NCBI RefSeq assembly: GCF_001742165.1 | Contig: NZ_CP016442.1 | Span: 1 to 64,000 of the forward strand | Source: Burkholderia stabilis | GTDB lineage: Bacteria; Pseudomonadota; Gammaproteobacteria; Burkholderiales; Burkholderiaceae | Direction of reading: 5' to 3' | DNA: 64,000 nt | Shown here: positions 17,886 to 27,068 of the stretch, piece after piece | How positions within the stretch are numbered: position 1 is the first letter of the stretch | How the letters are laid out: the number at the start of each line of letters is the position of its first letter | Position numbers and translations under genes: made by a program | The notes under the pieces: model-generated | Seen by the model: only the letters and a program-made list of their open reading frames with translations | What the model was told of the DNA's origin: nothing | The model's database searches: none

Positions 17886-19262
17886 ATGACCACCTCCATG
17901 TTGTTCGCCGACCATGCGTACCTGCCCGACGGCTGGCGCCGCAACGTGCTGCTGCGCTGGGACGCGGCCGGCACGCTGATCGACGTGACGCCCGACACCG
18001 ATGCGCCGGCAGGTGTCGCGCGCGCGGCCGGGCCGGTGCTGCCCGGCATGCCGAACCTGCATTCGCACGCGTTCCAGCGCGCGATGGCGGGGCTCACCGA
18101 ATACCGCGCGAATCCCGCCGACAGCTTCTGGAGCTGGCGCGACCTGATGTACCGCTTCGCGCTGAAGATCACGCCCGACGCGCTCGCGGCGATTGCGCGC
18201 TGGCTGTATGTCGAGATGCTCAAGTGCGGCTACACGTCGGTGTGCGAATTCCATTACGTGCATCACGCGCAGGACGGATCGCGTTATCCGCAGATCGCCG
18301 AACTCGGCACGCGCGTGATCGACGCCGCGCGTTCGGCCGGTATCGGCATCACGATGCTGCCCGTGGCGTACCAGTTCGCCGGCTTCGGCAACAAGCCGCC
18401 GCGGGATGACCAGCGTCGCTTCATCAACACGCCCGACGGCCTGCTCGAACTGCTCGACGCGATGCGTCGCGCCGCGCCCGAGGATGGCGGGCTGCGCTAC
18501 GGCGTCGCACCGCACTCGCTGCGCGCGGTGTCCGAGAGCGGGCTGCGCGCGCTGCTCGAAGGCCTGCCCGACGACGCGCCCGTGCATATCCACATCGCCG
18601 AACAGACGGCCGAAGTCGACGATTGCGTGCGGACCTACGGGGCGCGCCCCGTACAGTGGCTGCTCGATCGCTTCGACGTCGATGCGCGCTGGTGCCTCGT
18701 GCATGCGACGCACGTCGACGCGGCCGAAACGGCGGCGCTCGCGAAGCGTCGCGCGGTCGCCGGCCTGTGCCTGACGACCGAGGCAAACCTCGGCGACGGC
18801 GTGTTCCCGGCGGTCGACTACCTCGCGCAGGGCGGCGTGATCGGCGTCGGCTCGGACAGCCACGCGTCGGTCGACTGGCGTGCGGAACTGCGCCTGCTCG
18901 AATACGGGCAGCGGCTCGCACACCGCGCGCGCAACGTGCTGGCGAGCGACACGCAGGCGCATGTCGCCGATCGCCTGCTCGACGCATCGCTCGCGGGCGG
19001 CGCACAGGCCAGCGGGCGGCGCGTCGGTGCGCTGCGCGAAGGCTGCCGCGCCGACTGGCTCGTGCTCGATCCCGATCATCCGGCGATCGCCGAACACGAC
19101 AGCGCGTCCTGGCTGTCGGGCGTCGTGTTCGCCGAGCACGGCGAGACGCCGGTGCTCGACGTCTACACGGGCGGCGAGCGCGTCGTGAGCGGCCGCCGTC
19201 ATCGCGACGAAGCCGTCGCGTATGCAGACTACCGCGCCGCGCTGGCGCAACTGCTGCGCTGA
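17886..19262 (+). CDS. hutF: Formimidoylglutamate deiminase
   Basis: The 458-residue amidohydrolase hydrolyses N-formimino-glutamate to N-formyl-glutamate and ammonia. Its presence, together with hutG and no formimidoylglutamase, places histidine degradation on the two-step route. Motifs are NLHSHAFQRAMAG, PVHIHIAEQTAEVDDC and VGSDSHASVDWRAEL. The start at 17886 (MTTSMLF) is chosen; an ATG at 17874 overlapping hutI would add four residues but has AGGA only 3 bp away. Confidence 0.95.
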   Translation: MTTSMLFADHAYLPDGWRRNVLLRWDAAGTLIDVTPDTDAPAGVARAAGPVLPGMPNLHSHAFQRAMAGLTEYRANPADSFWSWRDLMYRFALKITPDALAAIARWLYVEMLKCGYTSVCEFHYVHHAQDGSRYPQIAELGTRVIDAARSAGIGITMLPVAYQFAGFGNKPPRDDQRRFINTPDGLLELLDAMRRAAPEDGGLRYGVAPHSLRAVSESGLRALLEGLPDDAPVHIHIAEQTAEVDDCVRTYGARPVQWLLDRFDVDARWCLVHATHVDAAETAALAKRRAVAGLCLTTEANLGDGVFPAVDYLAQGGVIGVGSDSHASVDWRAELRLLEYGQRLAHRARNVLASDTQAHVADRLLDASLAGGAQASGRRVGALREGCRADWLVLDPDHPAIAEHDSASWLSGVVFAEHGETPVLDVYTGGERVVSGRRHRDEAVAYADYRAALAQLLR

Positions 19263-19320
19263 CGCGCGGCAACCGGCGCACGTCCACGCGTGCGCCGGCA
19301 GACTTCTACGGTGATGCGAC

Positions 19321-20118
19321 ATGACTGAACAACCGGCTGTATTCACGCTGAAGCAGGGCACGTTGCCGCTGCTGATCTCGATCCCGCACGCAGGCACGCA
19401 CATCCCCGACGACATCGCCGCGACGATGACGCCCGATGCGCGCTTCGTCGACGATTGCGACTGGCATCTCGAGCGGCTGTACGGGTTCGCGGCGGGCCTC
19501 GGCGCATCGATTCTCGTGCCGTCGCATGCGCGTTACGTCGTCGACCTGAACCGTCCGCCCGACAACGAGAACCTGTATCCGGGGCAGGATACGACGGGGC
19601 TCGTGCCGGTCGACACGTTCGACAAGGCGCCGCTCTATCCGGCGAACGCGCTGCCGGGCAACGACGAGATCATGCGCCGCCGCGACCGCTACTGGCGTCC
19701 GTATCACGACGCGCTGCAAGGCGAGGTCGCGCGCCTGAAGCGCGAGCACGGCCGCGTGCTCGTGTGGGAAGCGCATTCGATCCGTTCGCACGTGCCGCGT
19801 TTCTTCGAAGGCCGCCTGCCGGACTTCAACTTCGGGACGTCGAGCGGCGCGAGCGCCACGCCGGGTCTCGCGGAGGCGCTCGCCGCGCGCGTGCTCGCGC
19901 ATGGCGGTTATACGGCCGTCGCGAACGGGCGTTTCAAGGGCGGCTACATCACGCGTCATTACGGCGTGCCCGACACCGGTGTCGAGGCCGTGCAGCTCGA
20001 GCTGTCGCAGATCACCTACATGGAAGAGACGCGTCCTTACGCGTACGACGAAGCGCGTGCAGCGCGGATTGCGCCGCTGCTGCAGACGCTCGTCGAAACC
20101 GCGCTCGCGCATCGCTGA
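19321..20118 (+). CDS. hutG: N-formylglutamate deformylase
   Basis: The 265-residue N-formylglutamate amidohydrolase releases L-glutamate and formate, the last step of the route. The N-terminal PLLISIPHAGTHIP, the VVDLNRPP block and VWEAHSIRSHVPRFFEG are family signatures. It is 58 bp after hutF and is the last gene of the operon, with a strong intrinsic terminator about 90 bp downstream. Confidence 0.95.
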   Translation: MTEQPAVFTLKQGTLPLLISIPHAGTHIPDDIAATMTPDARFVDDCDWHLERLYGFAAGLGASILVPSHARYVVDLNRPPDNENLYPGQDTTGLVPVDTFDKAPLYPANALPGNDEIMRRRDRYWRPYHDALQGEVARLKREHGRVLVWEAHSIRSHVPRFFEGRLPDFNFGTSSGASATPGLAEALAARVLAHGGYTAVANGRFKGGYITRHYGVPDTGVEAVQLELSQITYMEETRPYAYDEARAARIAPLLQTLVETALAHR

Positions 20119-20205
20119 GCACGGGCCACGCGCGTGCGGCAGTGCGGCGAAGCCGTCCACCGCGACCCGCCGGCACGCAATGCGCGGGGCGTCGCAACGC
20201 ACAAC

Positions 20206-20241
20206 ACGGCATCGATCCGGGCGATCGATGCCGTTTTTTTT
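20206..20241 (+). terminator. Intrinsic terminator of the hut operon
   Basis: An 11-bp perfect stem (ACGGCATCGAT and its complement) with a 7-base loop is followed directly by eight T residues. It lies 88 bp after the hutG stop. Confidence 0.92.
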
Positions 20242-20847
20242 CGTCTGACCGATATCGTTGGCGGCACCTGAAAATTTGACGCAATTTTTAGGTGATATAA
20301 GCTGAATGTCAGGAAGTCGTCACGCGCGGGCCGGCGGCGCGGCCAGCGATCATGGCCGCATCGCGCCGGAATCCGTTGCGAGACATCTTGCTGACGTGTC
20401 GCCTCGCGGCATCGCGACACGTGTCCCGCATCCATCAGTCAGTCGAGTACGATCGTGAAAGCCGCCAGCCCTTCGATACGCCGGACGCGAAGTCCGTCGG
20501 CGGGCGCGCCGCCTCAGGCCGGGCCGATCCGGCATGCTGATCGCGGCACGCGTGCCGCCCCTTTACGCGAGCCTCGTTTCTTCGCCGTTTCCCATCGCGG
20601 CCTGCGCCGCTTCAATCTCGTGACCGCGCACGTGTTCAGCGCGGTGCAGTGCGACGGCAGCGCATCCTTGTTGCCCTAGCGTCCTTTTCCGCTTTCGTCC
20701 CGGGCCGCTTCGCCTGTTGCCGCACCGTCGGCGCGGCAGGACTGCACCTGCGCCCGCGTTGCGTCGTCATGCGCGTGCGCGGTGCCACCGCGGACCTTCA
20801 TCGTCCAGCGTGCGGGCGTGCCGCGCGCGATTACCGGAGAGCTGCCC
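20242..20847 (+). promoter_or_regulatory. Regulatory region upstream of polyamine genes
   Basis: An AT-rich palindrome lies at 20265-20294: CACCTGAAAATT, six bases, then AATTTTTAGGTG, with 11 of 12 arm positions pairing. It encloses TTGACG and is followed by TATAAG 14 bases later, so it looks like an operator on a promoter reading toward the polyamine genes. From 20302 to 20847 I see no gene; short ORFs there lack ribosome-binding sites and family features. A leader of about 540 bases, or a second promoter, is implied. Confidence 0.5.
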
Positions 20848-21654
20848 ATGCGTGCACGCCCGATCGTAGCCGTCACCGCCGACCGTATCCTGCGCGGTGC
20901 GCATCCGAATCACACGGCGGGAGAGAAGTACCTGACCGCGCTCGTCGACGGCGCCGGCGCGCTTGCGTTCGTGCTGCCCGCGCTCGGCGCGCGCCAGCCG
21001 GCCGACACGATCGTCGCGGCGGTCGACGGGCTGCTGCTGACCGGCAGCTACTCGAACGTCGAGCCGCATCATTACGGCGGCGCCGCGAGCGCGCCCGACA
21101 CGCTGCACGATCCCGCGCGCGATGCGACCGCGTTGCCGCTGATTCGCGCGGCGATCGACGCGGGCGTGCCGGTGCTCGCGATCTGCCGCGGCATGCAGGA
21201 GCTGAACGTCGCATACGGCGGCACGCTGCATCAGCGGCTGCACGCGACGACCGGCTTCGACGATCATCGCGAGCGGCCGGCCGATCCGCTCGAACGGCAG
21301 TACGGCCCCGCGCACGTCGTGCAACTCGCGCCGGGCGGCCTGCTGCAGCGGATCGCGCGCGGCGCGCACGAGGCGACGGTCAATTCGCTGCACGACCAGG
21401 GCATCGAGCGTCTCGGCGCCGGGCTCACCGTCGAAGCGAGCGCACCCGACGGGCTGGTCGAAGCCGTCAGCGTGTGCGGCGCACGCGCGTTCGCGCTCGG
21501 CGTGCAGTGGCATCCCGAATGGCGCTTCGCGGAACAGCCGCTGTCGCGCGACATCTTCGCGGCATTCGGCGCGGCGTGCCGCGCGCGCATGGCGCACCGC
21601 ATTCATGCGGCCGGCGGCGACCTGCCGTCGACGGCCGTATCCGACGTCGACTGA
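20848..21654 (+). CDS. puuD: Gamma-glutamyl-gamma-aminobutyrate hydrolase family protein
   Basis: A 268-residue class I glutamine-amidotransferase-like hydrolase. The nucleophile cysteine is in LAICRGMQELNVAYGG and the His/Glu pair in LGVQWHPEW; NSLHDQGIERL is typical of the PuuD/SpuA branch. It would cleave gamma-glutamyl-GABA, or a related adduct, in the gamma-glutamylated putrescine pathway. The start at 20848 (MRARPIV) has CCGGAGAGC upstream; an ATG-led extension to 20782 is rejected. puuA follows after 12 bp. Confidence 0.9.
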   Translation: MRARPIVAVTADRILRGAHPNHTAGEKYLTALVDGAGALAFVLPALGARQPADTIVAAVDGLLLTGSYSNVEPHHYGGAASAPDTLHDPARDATALPLIRAAIDAGVPVLAICRGMQELNVAYGGTLHQRLHATTGFDDHRERPADPLERQYGPAHVVQLAPGGLLQRIARGAHEATVNSLHDQGIERLGAGLTVEASAPDGLVEAVSVCGARAFALGVQWHPEWRFAEQPLSRDIFAAFGAACRARMAHRIHAAGGDLPSTAVSDVD

Positions 21655-21666
21655 AAGAGGCCGATC

Positions 21667-23004
21667 ATGCAACCCGAACTGAGCGAATTCCTGCGACAGC
21701 ATCGCATCACCGAGGTCGAGGCGATCATTCCCGACATGGCCGGCATCGCGCGCGGCAAGATTATCCCGCGCAACAAATTCGAATCCGGCGAATCGATGCG
21801 ACTGCCGCAGGCCGTGATGGTGCAGACCGTCACCGGCGACTATCCGGAGGATGGCACGCTGACCGGCGTGACCGATCCCGACATGGTGTGCGTGCCCGAT
21901 CCGTCGACGATCTGCCTGATCCCGTGGGCCGTCGATCCGACCGCGCAGGTGATCCACGACTGCGTGCATTTCGACGGTTCGCCGGTCGAGATCTCGCCGC
22001 GCTACGTGCTGCGCCGCGTGCTCGACCTGTACCAGGCGAAGGGCTGGAAGCCCGTGGTCGCGCCGGAGCTCGAGTTCTATCTGGTCGACATGAACGCCGA
22101 TCCCGACCTGCCGCTGCGTCCGCCGATCGGCCGCACGGGGCGCGCGGAGACCGGCCGCCAGTCGTATTCGATCGAGGCCGTCAACGAGTTCGATCCGCTG
22201 TTCGAGGACATCTACGAGTATTGCGAGATGCAGGGCCTCGATATCGAGACGCTGATCCACGAAGTCGGCGCCGCGCAGATGGAGATCAACTTCGTGCACG
22301 GCGACGCGCTGCCGCTCGCCGACCAGGTATTCCTGTTCAAGCGCACGGTGCGCGAGGCCGCGTTGCGTCACAACATGTACGCGACGTTCATGGCCAAGCC
22401 GATGGAAAACGAGCCGGGATCGGCGATGCATATCCACCAGAGCCTCGCGGATGTGCGCACCGGGCGCAATCTGTTCGCCGACGAAGACGGCGCCGTGTCG
22501 CCGCTGTTCCACAGCTATCTCGCGGGGCTGCAGAAATACACGCCGGCGCTGATGCCGATCTTCGCGCCGTACATCAATTCCTATCGCCGCCTGTCGCGCT
22601 TCATGGCCGCGCCGATCAACGTGCAGTGGGGCTACGACAACCGCACGGTCGGTTTCCGCATCCCGCAGTCGAGCCCGGTCGCGCGCCGCATCGAGAACCG
22701 GATTCCGGGCGTCGACTGCAACCCTTACCTCGCGTTCGCGGCGACGCTCGCCGCCGGCTATCTCGGCATGACGCAGCAGCTCGCGCCGACCGAGCCGATC
22801 GCGTCGGACGGTTACGACCTGCCGTACCAGTTGCCGCGCAACCTCGAGGAGGGCATCTCACTGATGGCCGCATGCGAGCCGCTCGCCAGCATCCTCGGCG
22901 ACAAGTTCGTGAAGGCCTATCTGGCGCTGAAGGAAACCGAATACGAAGCGTTCTTCCGCGTGATCAGCTCGTGGGAACGCAGGCATCTGCTGCTGCACGT
23001 ATGA
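21667..23004 (+). CDS. puuA: Glutamine synthetase family protein (gamma-glutamylpolyamine synthetase)
   Basis: A 445-residue GlnA-like ligase. It has the catalytic-domain features APELEFYLVD, the ATP-site EPGSAMHIHQSL and FRIPQSSPVARRIENR, but lacks the adenylylation region of true GlnA. In this neighbourhood (puuD before, a class III aminotransferase after) the substrate is expected to be putrescine or another polyamine plus glutamate and ATP. That substrate assignment is inferred from context. Confidence 0.88.
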   Translation: MQPELSEFLRQHRITEVEAIIPDMAGIARGKIIPRNKFESGESMRLPQAVMVQTVTGDYPEDGTLTGVTDPDMVCVPDPSTICLIPWAVDPTAQVIHDCVHFDGSPVEISPRYVLRRVLDLYQAKGWKPVVAPELEFYLVDMNADPDLPLRPPIGRTGRAETGRQSYSIEAVNEFDPLFEDIYEYCEMQGLDIETLIHEVGAAQMEINFVHGDALPLADQVFLFKRTVREAALRHNMYATFMAKPMENEPGSAMHIHQSLADVRTGRNLFADEDGAVSPLFHSYLAGLQKYTPALMPIFAPYINSYRRLSRFMAAPINVQWGYDNRTVGFRIPQSSPVARRIENRIPGVDCNPYLAFAATLAAGYLGMTQQLAPTEPIASDGYDLPYQLPRNLEEGISLMAACEPLASILGDKFVKAYLALKETEYEAFFRVISSWERRHLLLHV

Positions 23005-23032
23005 GCGTGCGGGACTGTTATCCGGAGGAAAA

Positions 23033-24430
23033 ATGACCGATCGAAACGAAGCTGTGTCACCACGCACGACCGCGCACGCGACCGCCGAATACCGCACGCT
23101 CGACGCTGCGCACCACATCCACCCGTTCTCGGACATGGGCGCACTGAACCGCGCGGGCAGCCGCGTGATCGTGAAGGGCGAAGGCGTCTACCTGTGGGAC
23201 TCGGAAGGCAACAAGGTCATCGACGGGATGGCCGGCCTCTGGTGCGTGAACGTCGGCTACGGCCGCAAGGAACTCGCCGACGCCGCGTATCGCCAGCTGC
23301 AGGAACTGCCGTTCTACAACACGTTCTTCAAGACCACGCACCCGCCGGTGATCGAGCTCTCCGCGATGCTCGCGGAAGTGACGCCCGCAGGCTTCAACCA
23401 CTTCTTCTACTGCAACAGCGGCTCGGAAGGCAACGACACCGTGCTGCGCCTCGTGCATCAGTACTGGCGCGTGCAGGGCAAGCCGCAGAAGAAATACGTG
23501 ATCTCGCGCAAGAACGGCTATCACGGCTCGACGATCGCCGGCGGCACGCTCGGCGGGATGGGCTACATGCACGAGCAGATGCCGTCGAAGGTCGAGCACA
23601 TCGTGCACATCGACCAGCCGTATTTCTTCGGTGAAGCGCAGCCAGGCGAAACACCGGAGGCGTTCGGCCTCGCGCGCGCGCAGCAGCTCGAAGCGAAGAT
23701 CCTCGAACTCGGCGCGGAGAACGTCGCGGCGTTCATCGGCGAGCCGTTCCAGGGCGCGGGCGGCGTGATCTTCCCGCCGTCGACGTACTGGCCGGAAATC
23801 CAGCGGATCTGCCGCAAGTACGACATCCTGCTCGTCGCCGACGAAGTGATCGGCGGGTTCGGGCGCACCGGCGAATGGTTCGCGCACCAGCACTTCGGCT
23901 TCGAGCCGGATCTCATCACGATGGCGAAGGGGCTGACGTCGGGTTATGTGCCGATGGGGGCGGTCGGCATTCACGAGCGCGTTGCGCGCCCGATCATCGA
24001 CAACGGCGAATTCAATCACGGCCTCACGTATTCCGGGCACCCGGTGGCGGCGGCCGTCGCGGTCGCGAACCTGAAGCTGCTGCGCGACGAAGGGATCGTC
24101 GAGCGCGTGAAGAACGATATCGGGCCATATTTCCAGCGCCGGCTGCGCGATGCGCTGGGCGACCATCCGATCGTCGGGGAGATTGCGGGAGCGGGGCTGG
24201 TCGCGGGCGTTCAGCTCGCGCGTGACAGGGGCCGGCGCGAGCGGTTTGGCGCGGACGTCGATATCGGCACGATCTGCCGCGACTTCTGCTTCAACGGCAA
24301 TCTGATCATGCGCGCGACCGGCGACCGGATGCTGCTGTCGCCGCCGCTCGTGATCCGTGAGGCGGAGGTCGACGAGATCGTCGACAAGGCGAAACGTGCG
24401 TTCGATGCGACGGCGGAGCGGGCGGGATAG
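23033..24430 (+). CDS. spuC: Class III aminotransferase (putrescine/polyamine:pyruvate type)
   Basis: A 465-residue PLP enzyme of the omega-aminotransferase class. Signatures include YHGSTIAGGTLGGMGYMHEQ, LLVADEVIGGFGRTGEWFAH, and the PLP lysine in ITMAKGLTSGYVPMGAV. The whole-length pattern matches SpuC-like putrescine-pyruvate aminotransferases. GGAGGAAAA lies directly before the ATG at 23033. With puuD and puuA it forms a polyamine degradation cluster; whether it acts on the free or the glutamylated amine cannot be told. Confidence 0.88.
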   Translation: MTDRNEAVSPRTTAHATAEYRTLDAAHHIHPFSDMGALNRAGSRVIVKGEGVYLWDSEGNKVIDGMAGLWCVNVGYGRKELADAAYRQLQELPFYNTFFKTTHPPVIELSAMLAEVTPAGFNHFFYCNSGSEGNDTVLRLVHQYWRVQGKPQKKYVISRKNGYHGSTIAGGTLGGMGYMHEQMPSKVEHIVHIDQPYFFGEAQPGETPEAFGLARAQQLEAKILELGAENVAAFIGEPFQGAGGVIFPPSTYWPEIQRICRKYDILLVADEVIGGFGRTGEWFAHQHFGFEPDLITMAKGLTSGYVPMGAVGIHERVARPIIDNGEFNHGLTYSGHPVAAAVAVANLKLLRDEGIVERVKNDIGPYFQRRLRDALGDHPIVGEIAGAGLVAGVQLARDRGRRERFGADVDIGTICRDFCFNGNLIMRATGDRMLLSPPLVIREAEVDEIVDKAKRAFDATAERAG

Positions 24431-24671
24431 TTACGCGACGATTTACCCCGCGATCATGCGGTTGCAATCGCGCGAGAGGCATATCGAATCGTTATCGACA
24501 GGGATCTGACGAGTGTCGTCGGGCGCGGAGAGAGGCGTATTTCCCTGCAACAGCGCTTGATGCTCTCGGTAGGGAGCAGGTTCAACGTATCGGGCCGACC
24601 TCTTCGAGGTGGCCCGATCACAGGAAAACAAATGGGGTGTTGCTCGGATGCGGAGGGAGAGCAGGGCGGGA
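24431..24671. other. Intergenic region after spuC
   Basis: A gene-free convergent gap. It holds a strong hairpin at 24589-24618 (ATCGGGCC, a bulged G, ACCTC, loop TTC, GAGGT, GGCCCGAT) without a T-run, which may help end transcription from either side. A minus-strand ORF across it shows no family features. Confidence 0.4.
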
Positions 24672-25214
24672 TTACGCGTGTGCGAATCGCTGCCGTTCAA
24701 AATTCATTACGAGTGCTACCGACGATGTGATATCCATTTTCCCCGTCTCGACGATGAGATCGGGGGTGGTCGGTACTTCATATGGATCCGATATGCCGGT
24801 AAATTGCGTCGTCTGACCGGTGATCGCTTTTGCATAAAGCTGCTTCGGATCACGTGCGGAGCAAGTTGCAATATCGGTTTTCAGGTAGATCTCGACGAAT
24901 CGATCGGCACCGACGATTTTTCGTGCCTGCTGGCGATCAGCCTCGTAAGGCGAGATCAGTGCGACGATCACCGTAAAACCCTGATTATTGAGCAGTTTTG
25001 CCATTTCGGCAGTGCGACGACAGTTTTCCGTGCGATCTTCTCGCGCGAAGCCGAGATCGGGCGAGACGCCCGAACGCAATTCGTCGCCGTCGAGAATGCA
25101 TGTCGCGACATTGCGGGCACGCAACTGCCGGGCAATTTCGCGCGAGAGGGTTGTCTTGCCGGCGCCGCTCAGACCGGTAAGCCACAGGGTGTAATCGTTC
25201 TTCTCGGGTGACAT
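24672..25214 (-). CDS. cysC: Adenylyl-sulfate kinase
   Basis: A 180-residue APS kinase that phosphorylates adenylyl sulfate to PAPS. The P-loop is WLTGLSGAGKTTLSRE, followed by CILDGDELRSGVS and VIVALISPYEADR, in the order typical of CysC. GC content is clearly lower than in flanking chromosomal genes and no sulfate-assimilation gene is adjacent, so transfer is likely. PAPS is the donor for sulfotransferases; whether it serves the sulfotransferase at the window start is speculative. No clear Shine-Dalgarno precedes the ATG at 25214. Confidence 0.9.
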   Translation of the reverse strand: MSPEKNDYTLWLTGLSGAGKTTLSREIARQLRARNVATCILDGDELRSGVSPDLGFAREDRTENCRRTAEMAKLLNNQGFTVIVALISPYEADRQQARKIVGADRFVEIYLKTDIATCSARDPKQLYAKAITGQTTQFTGISDPYEVPTTPDLIVETGKMDITSSVALVMNFERQRFAHA

Positions 25215-25790
25215 GGGGGTTTTCGTTCTATCGCCAGCTCACCATCGCAAATCATGATGTCCGTGCCGACAATGCGATGCTGATTCGGCTGGCTGTTATA
25301 TGGTGTAACGATTTTATTCATCCGGATTTCTACAAATGTTACAAGAAAATTACCAAATATTACACTAGCAATTTTCTTTCTTTCATGCTTGAAAGAATCG
25401 TGTTGAGCGTATGAAACATCTGAGTTTTGTGCCGGTGCCGGAAGGGTTGAATGCACCGACAGGACGGCGTTTGGCTGGTGTGCGAATAGCGACGCTTTGC
25501 GGCTTGCAATCCATTCGTCTGATTTTTATCGGCAATGCAGGCTGTCGGTGTTCTGCGAATGGCGCGGTATCAATGGCCAAACATTCGAGAAGATTGTTTG
25601 TGCGGAGGATTTTGATTGGCGGCGTCGAATTATTTTGGAAAACCGCGCTACGCCTGCCGGGTTGACCGGGACGGACATCAGGATGCCGTGATGCCCGCCG
25701 ACTGAATTCGAGGCAACGGTTCGTTTGGGGGAGATGCCCCTCGAGGCAGGTTGAAGCAGGCAAGCGCAAATTCTGCGTAGCCAAAACGAA
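25215..25790 (+). pseudogene. AT-rich region with a broken coding remnant
   Basis: The first 190 bp are AT-rich and probably hold the cysC promoter. From about 25407 to 25691 two plus-strand frames look protein-like but lack a start and a recognisable family: one begins MKHLSFVPVPEGLNAP at 25411, the other contains FCEWRGINGQTFEKIVC before a stop at 25689-25691. This resembles the degraded 3' end of a gene. I cannot name it. Confidence 0.3.
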
Positions 25791-27068
25791 AAGGCCCTGC
25801 GTCGTGAGACGCAGGGCCTTGAATTCTTTGGTGGGCGGTACTGGGATCGAACCAGTGACCCCTGCCGTGTGAACCGAAATCAAGCCCTTGTTGGTCCGTT
25901 CATCATTGCACGGACGCCTTGATTTTACATGCTTTTGTCTTTCGTCATTTCTCGTCATGCTAGTCTTCGGCTCCGCCGTTTTTCCGCCTGCGTTTGACCG
26001 TACCGTACCCAGGATGTCGTCAAACCGCGCCTTCGCTCCCTTCGCTGAGCGTGCGTAAAACGTTACAGTGTCGCGTTGAGCATTGAGCGAGACCTGGTAG
26101 TCAAGGAACTGGTCGGCGTTCGCCAGTGCCTTGATGTGTCGCCGAAACTCGCGCAGCGAGCCAGTGGTGCCGCTTTTGTTATGCAAGATCGTGACGGATA
26201 CGGGCCACTTCGACTGTTTTCGCCCACAATGCTTGCGGGCTAGCTCGTATATGCGCCGGTCGAGCGGTTTGCGTAGTCGGAAGTAATCGCGGCTGAGGGT
26301 CAAGACGTCTCGTGCCTGGACGGATCGCCACAGCCACTCTGGGAGTGTCACTTCGACTGCCACCATGCGGTTGTCGTTCCCGCCCTTAATTACCGTGGCA
26401 TGATCGATCAACCCGACGAGGTCGACCTTGTTCTCTCCTCCGGTGGGAATGTTCGTCTCGAAGAAGGTGCCTTTGAGGCGACGCAACGCATCAACCATAC
26501 GCGCATAACCTACTCCTGAGGTCGGGCGATTGGTGGTAACAAGAAAGTCGTACGCGGTGAAGCGTATGGTGCGGCTCACATCACGACCACGATCCAGCGC
26601 GGGCACCATCTGGCTGATGCAATAGATCCAGATATCCTTATCCAGAATGGTTGCACAGCCATCGGACCCGGGTTTGACCACGACGTAGTGGCCTGAGCGC
26701 TCATTCACGTAGCGACGCACGCGGCGGTCGCCTGCTTTCAGGGCAAACAGCGGGTGCTCCATGCTAGCCATGTCGTCTTTCAATGCGACATCGCAGAGAT
26801 CCGCGACAAAAAAATCTTGCTGGGCATGCCGGATTGGCGACAGCTTGCTAGGGACCACGTCGTTCGCCGGTTTGCGCGTACAGGCGGAAACAACGGACTT
26901 GCTGGACATGTTCTTCCAGACCTGATCGGCCCGCTGATCCGAAAGTGCTTCGCTGACAGGAGCGGTTGCACTCGCACGATCTTCATGCGACTCATTGTTG
27001 CGCCGAACTCGCTCAAGAGCCTCTTTGGTGCGCCGCTGGCATAAGGCCAGGGCCTTTGATGTGCTCAT
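25383..27068 (-). CDS. repA: Replication initiator protein A, 3' end altered by integration
   Basis: A plasmid replication initiator of the RepA family. QQDFFVADLCDVALKDDMAS, MEHPLFALKAGDRRVRRY and ATILDKDIWIYCISQM match the conserved N-terminal half. The start at 27068 (MSTSKAL) overlaps the stop of the upstream HTH gene as ATGA. In the integrated state the frame runs through the 46-bp att repeat into chromosomal DNA to 25385, giving 561 residues. Joined across att to the other element end, the frame would read K-D-stop right after the repeat, giving 415 residues. The last 146 residues or so are therefore probably foreign. Confidence 0.85.
   Translation of the reverse strand: MSTSKALALCQRRTKEALERVRRNNESHEDRASATAPVSEALSDQRADQVWKNMSSKSVVSACTRKPANDVVPSKLSPIRHAQQDFFVADLCDVALKDDMASMEHPLFALKAGDRRVRRYVNERSGHYVVVKPGSDGCATILDKDIWIYCISQMVPALDRGRDVSRTIRFTAYDFLVTTNRPTSGVGYARMVDALRRLKGTFFETNIPTGGENKVDLVGLIDHATVIKGGNDNRMVAVEVTLPEWLWRSVQARDVLTLSRDYFRLRKPLDRRIYELARKHCGRKQSKWPVSVTILHNKSGTTGSLREFRRHIKALANADQFLDYQVSLNAQRDTVTFYARSAKGAKARFDDILGTVRSNAGGKTAEPKTSMTRNDERQKHVKSRRPCNDERTNKGLISVHTAGVTGSIPVPPTKEFKALRLTTQGLFVLATQNLRLPASTCLEGHLPQTNRCLEFSRRASRHPDVRPGQPGRRSAVFQNNSTPPIKILRTNNLLECLAIDTAPFAEHRQPALPIKIRRMDCKPQSVAIRTPAKRRPVGAFNPSGTGTKLRCFIRSTRFFQA
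25791..25820 (-). terminator. Original terminator of tRNA-Val
   Basis: A perfect 13-bp stem (AAGGCCCTGCGTC and its complement, loop GTGA) is followed on the minus strand by TTTTCGTTTT. It lies just beyond the displaced tRNA 3' half and therefore marks the ancestral downstream side of the tRNA gene. Confidence 0.85.
25828..25873 (-). repeat. Left attachment site: displaced 3' part of tRNA-Val
   Basis: Forty-six bases identical to 52469-52514, the 3' part of tRNA-Val from the anticodon loop to CCA. The 5' half of a tRNA is missing here. This is the left end (attL or attR by convention) of the integrated element. Confidence 0.93.

Noticed and set aside
25828..25873. A second tRNA-Val gene
   Set aside because: Only the 3' part from the anticodon loop to CCA is present; the 5' half is absent, so it is an attachment-site remnant.
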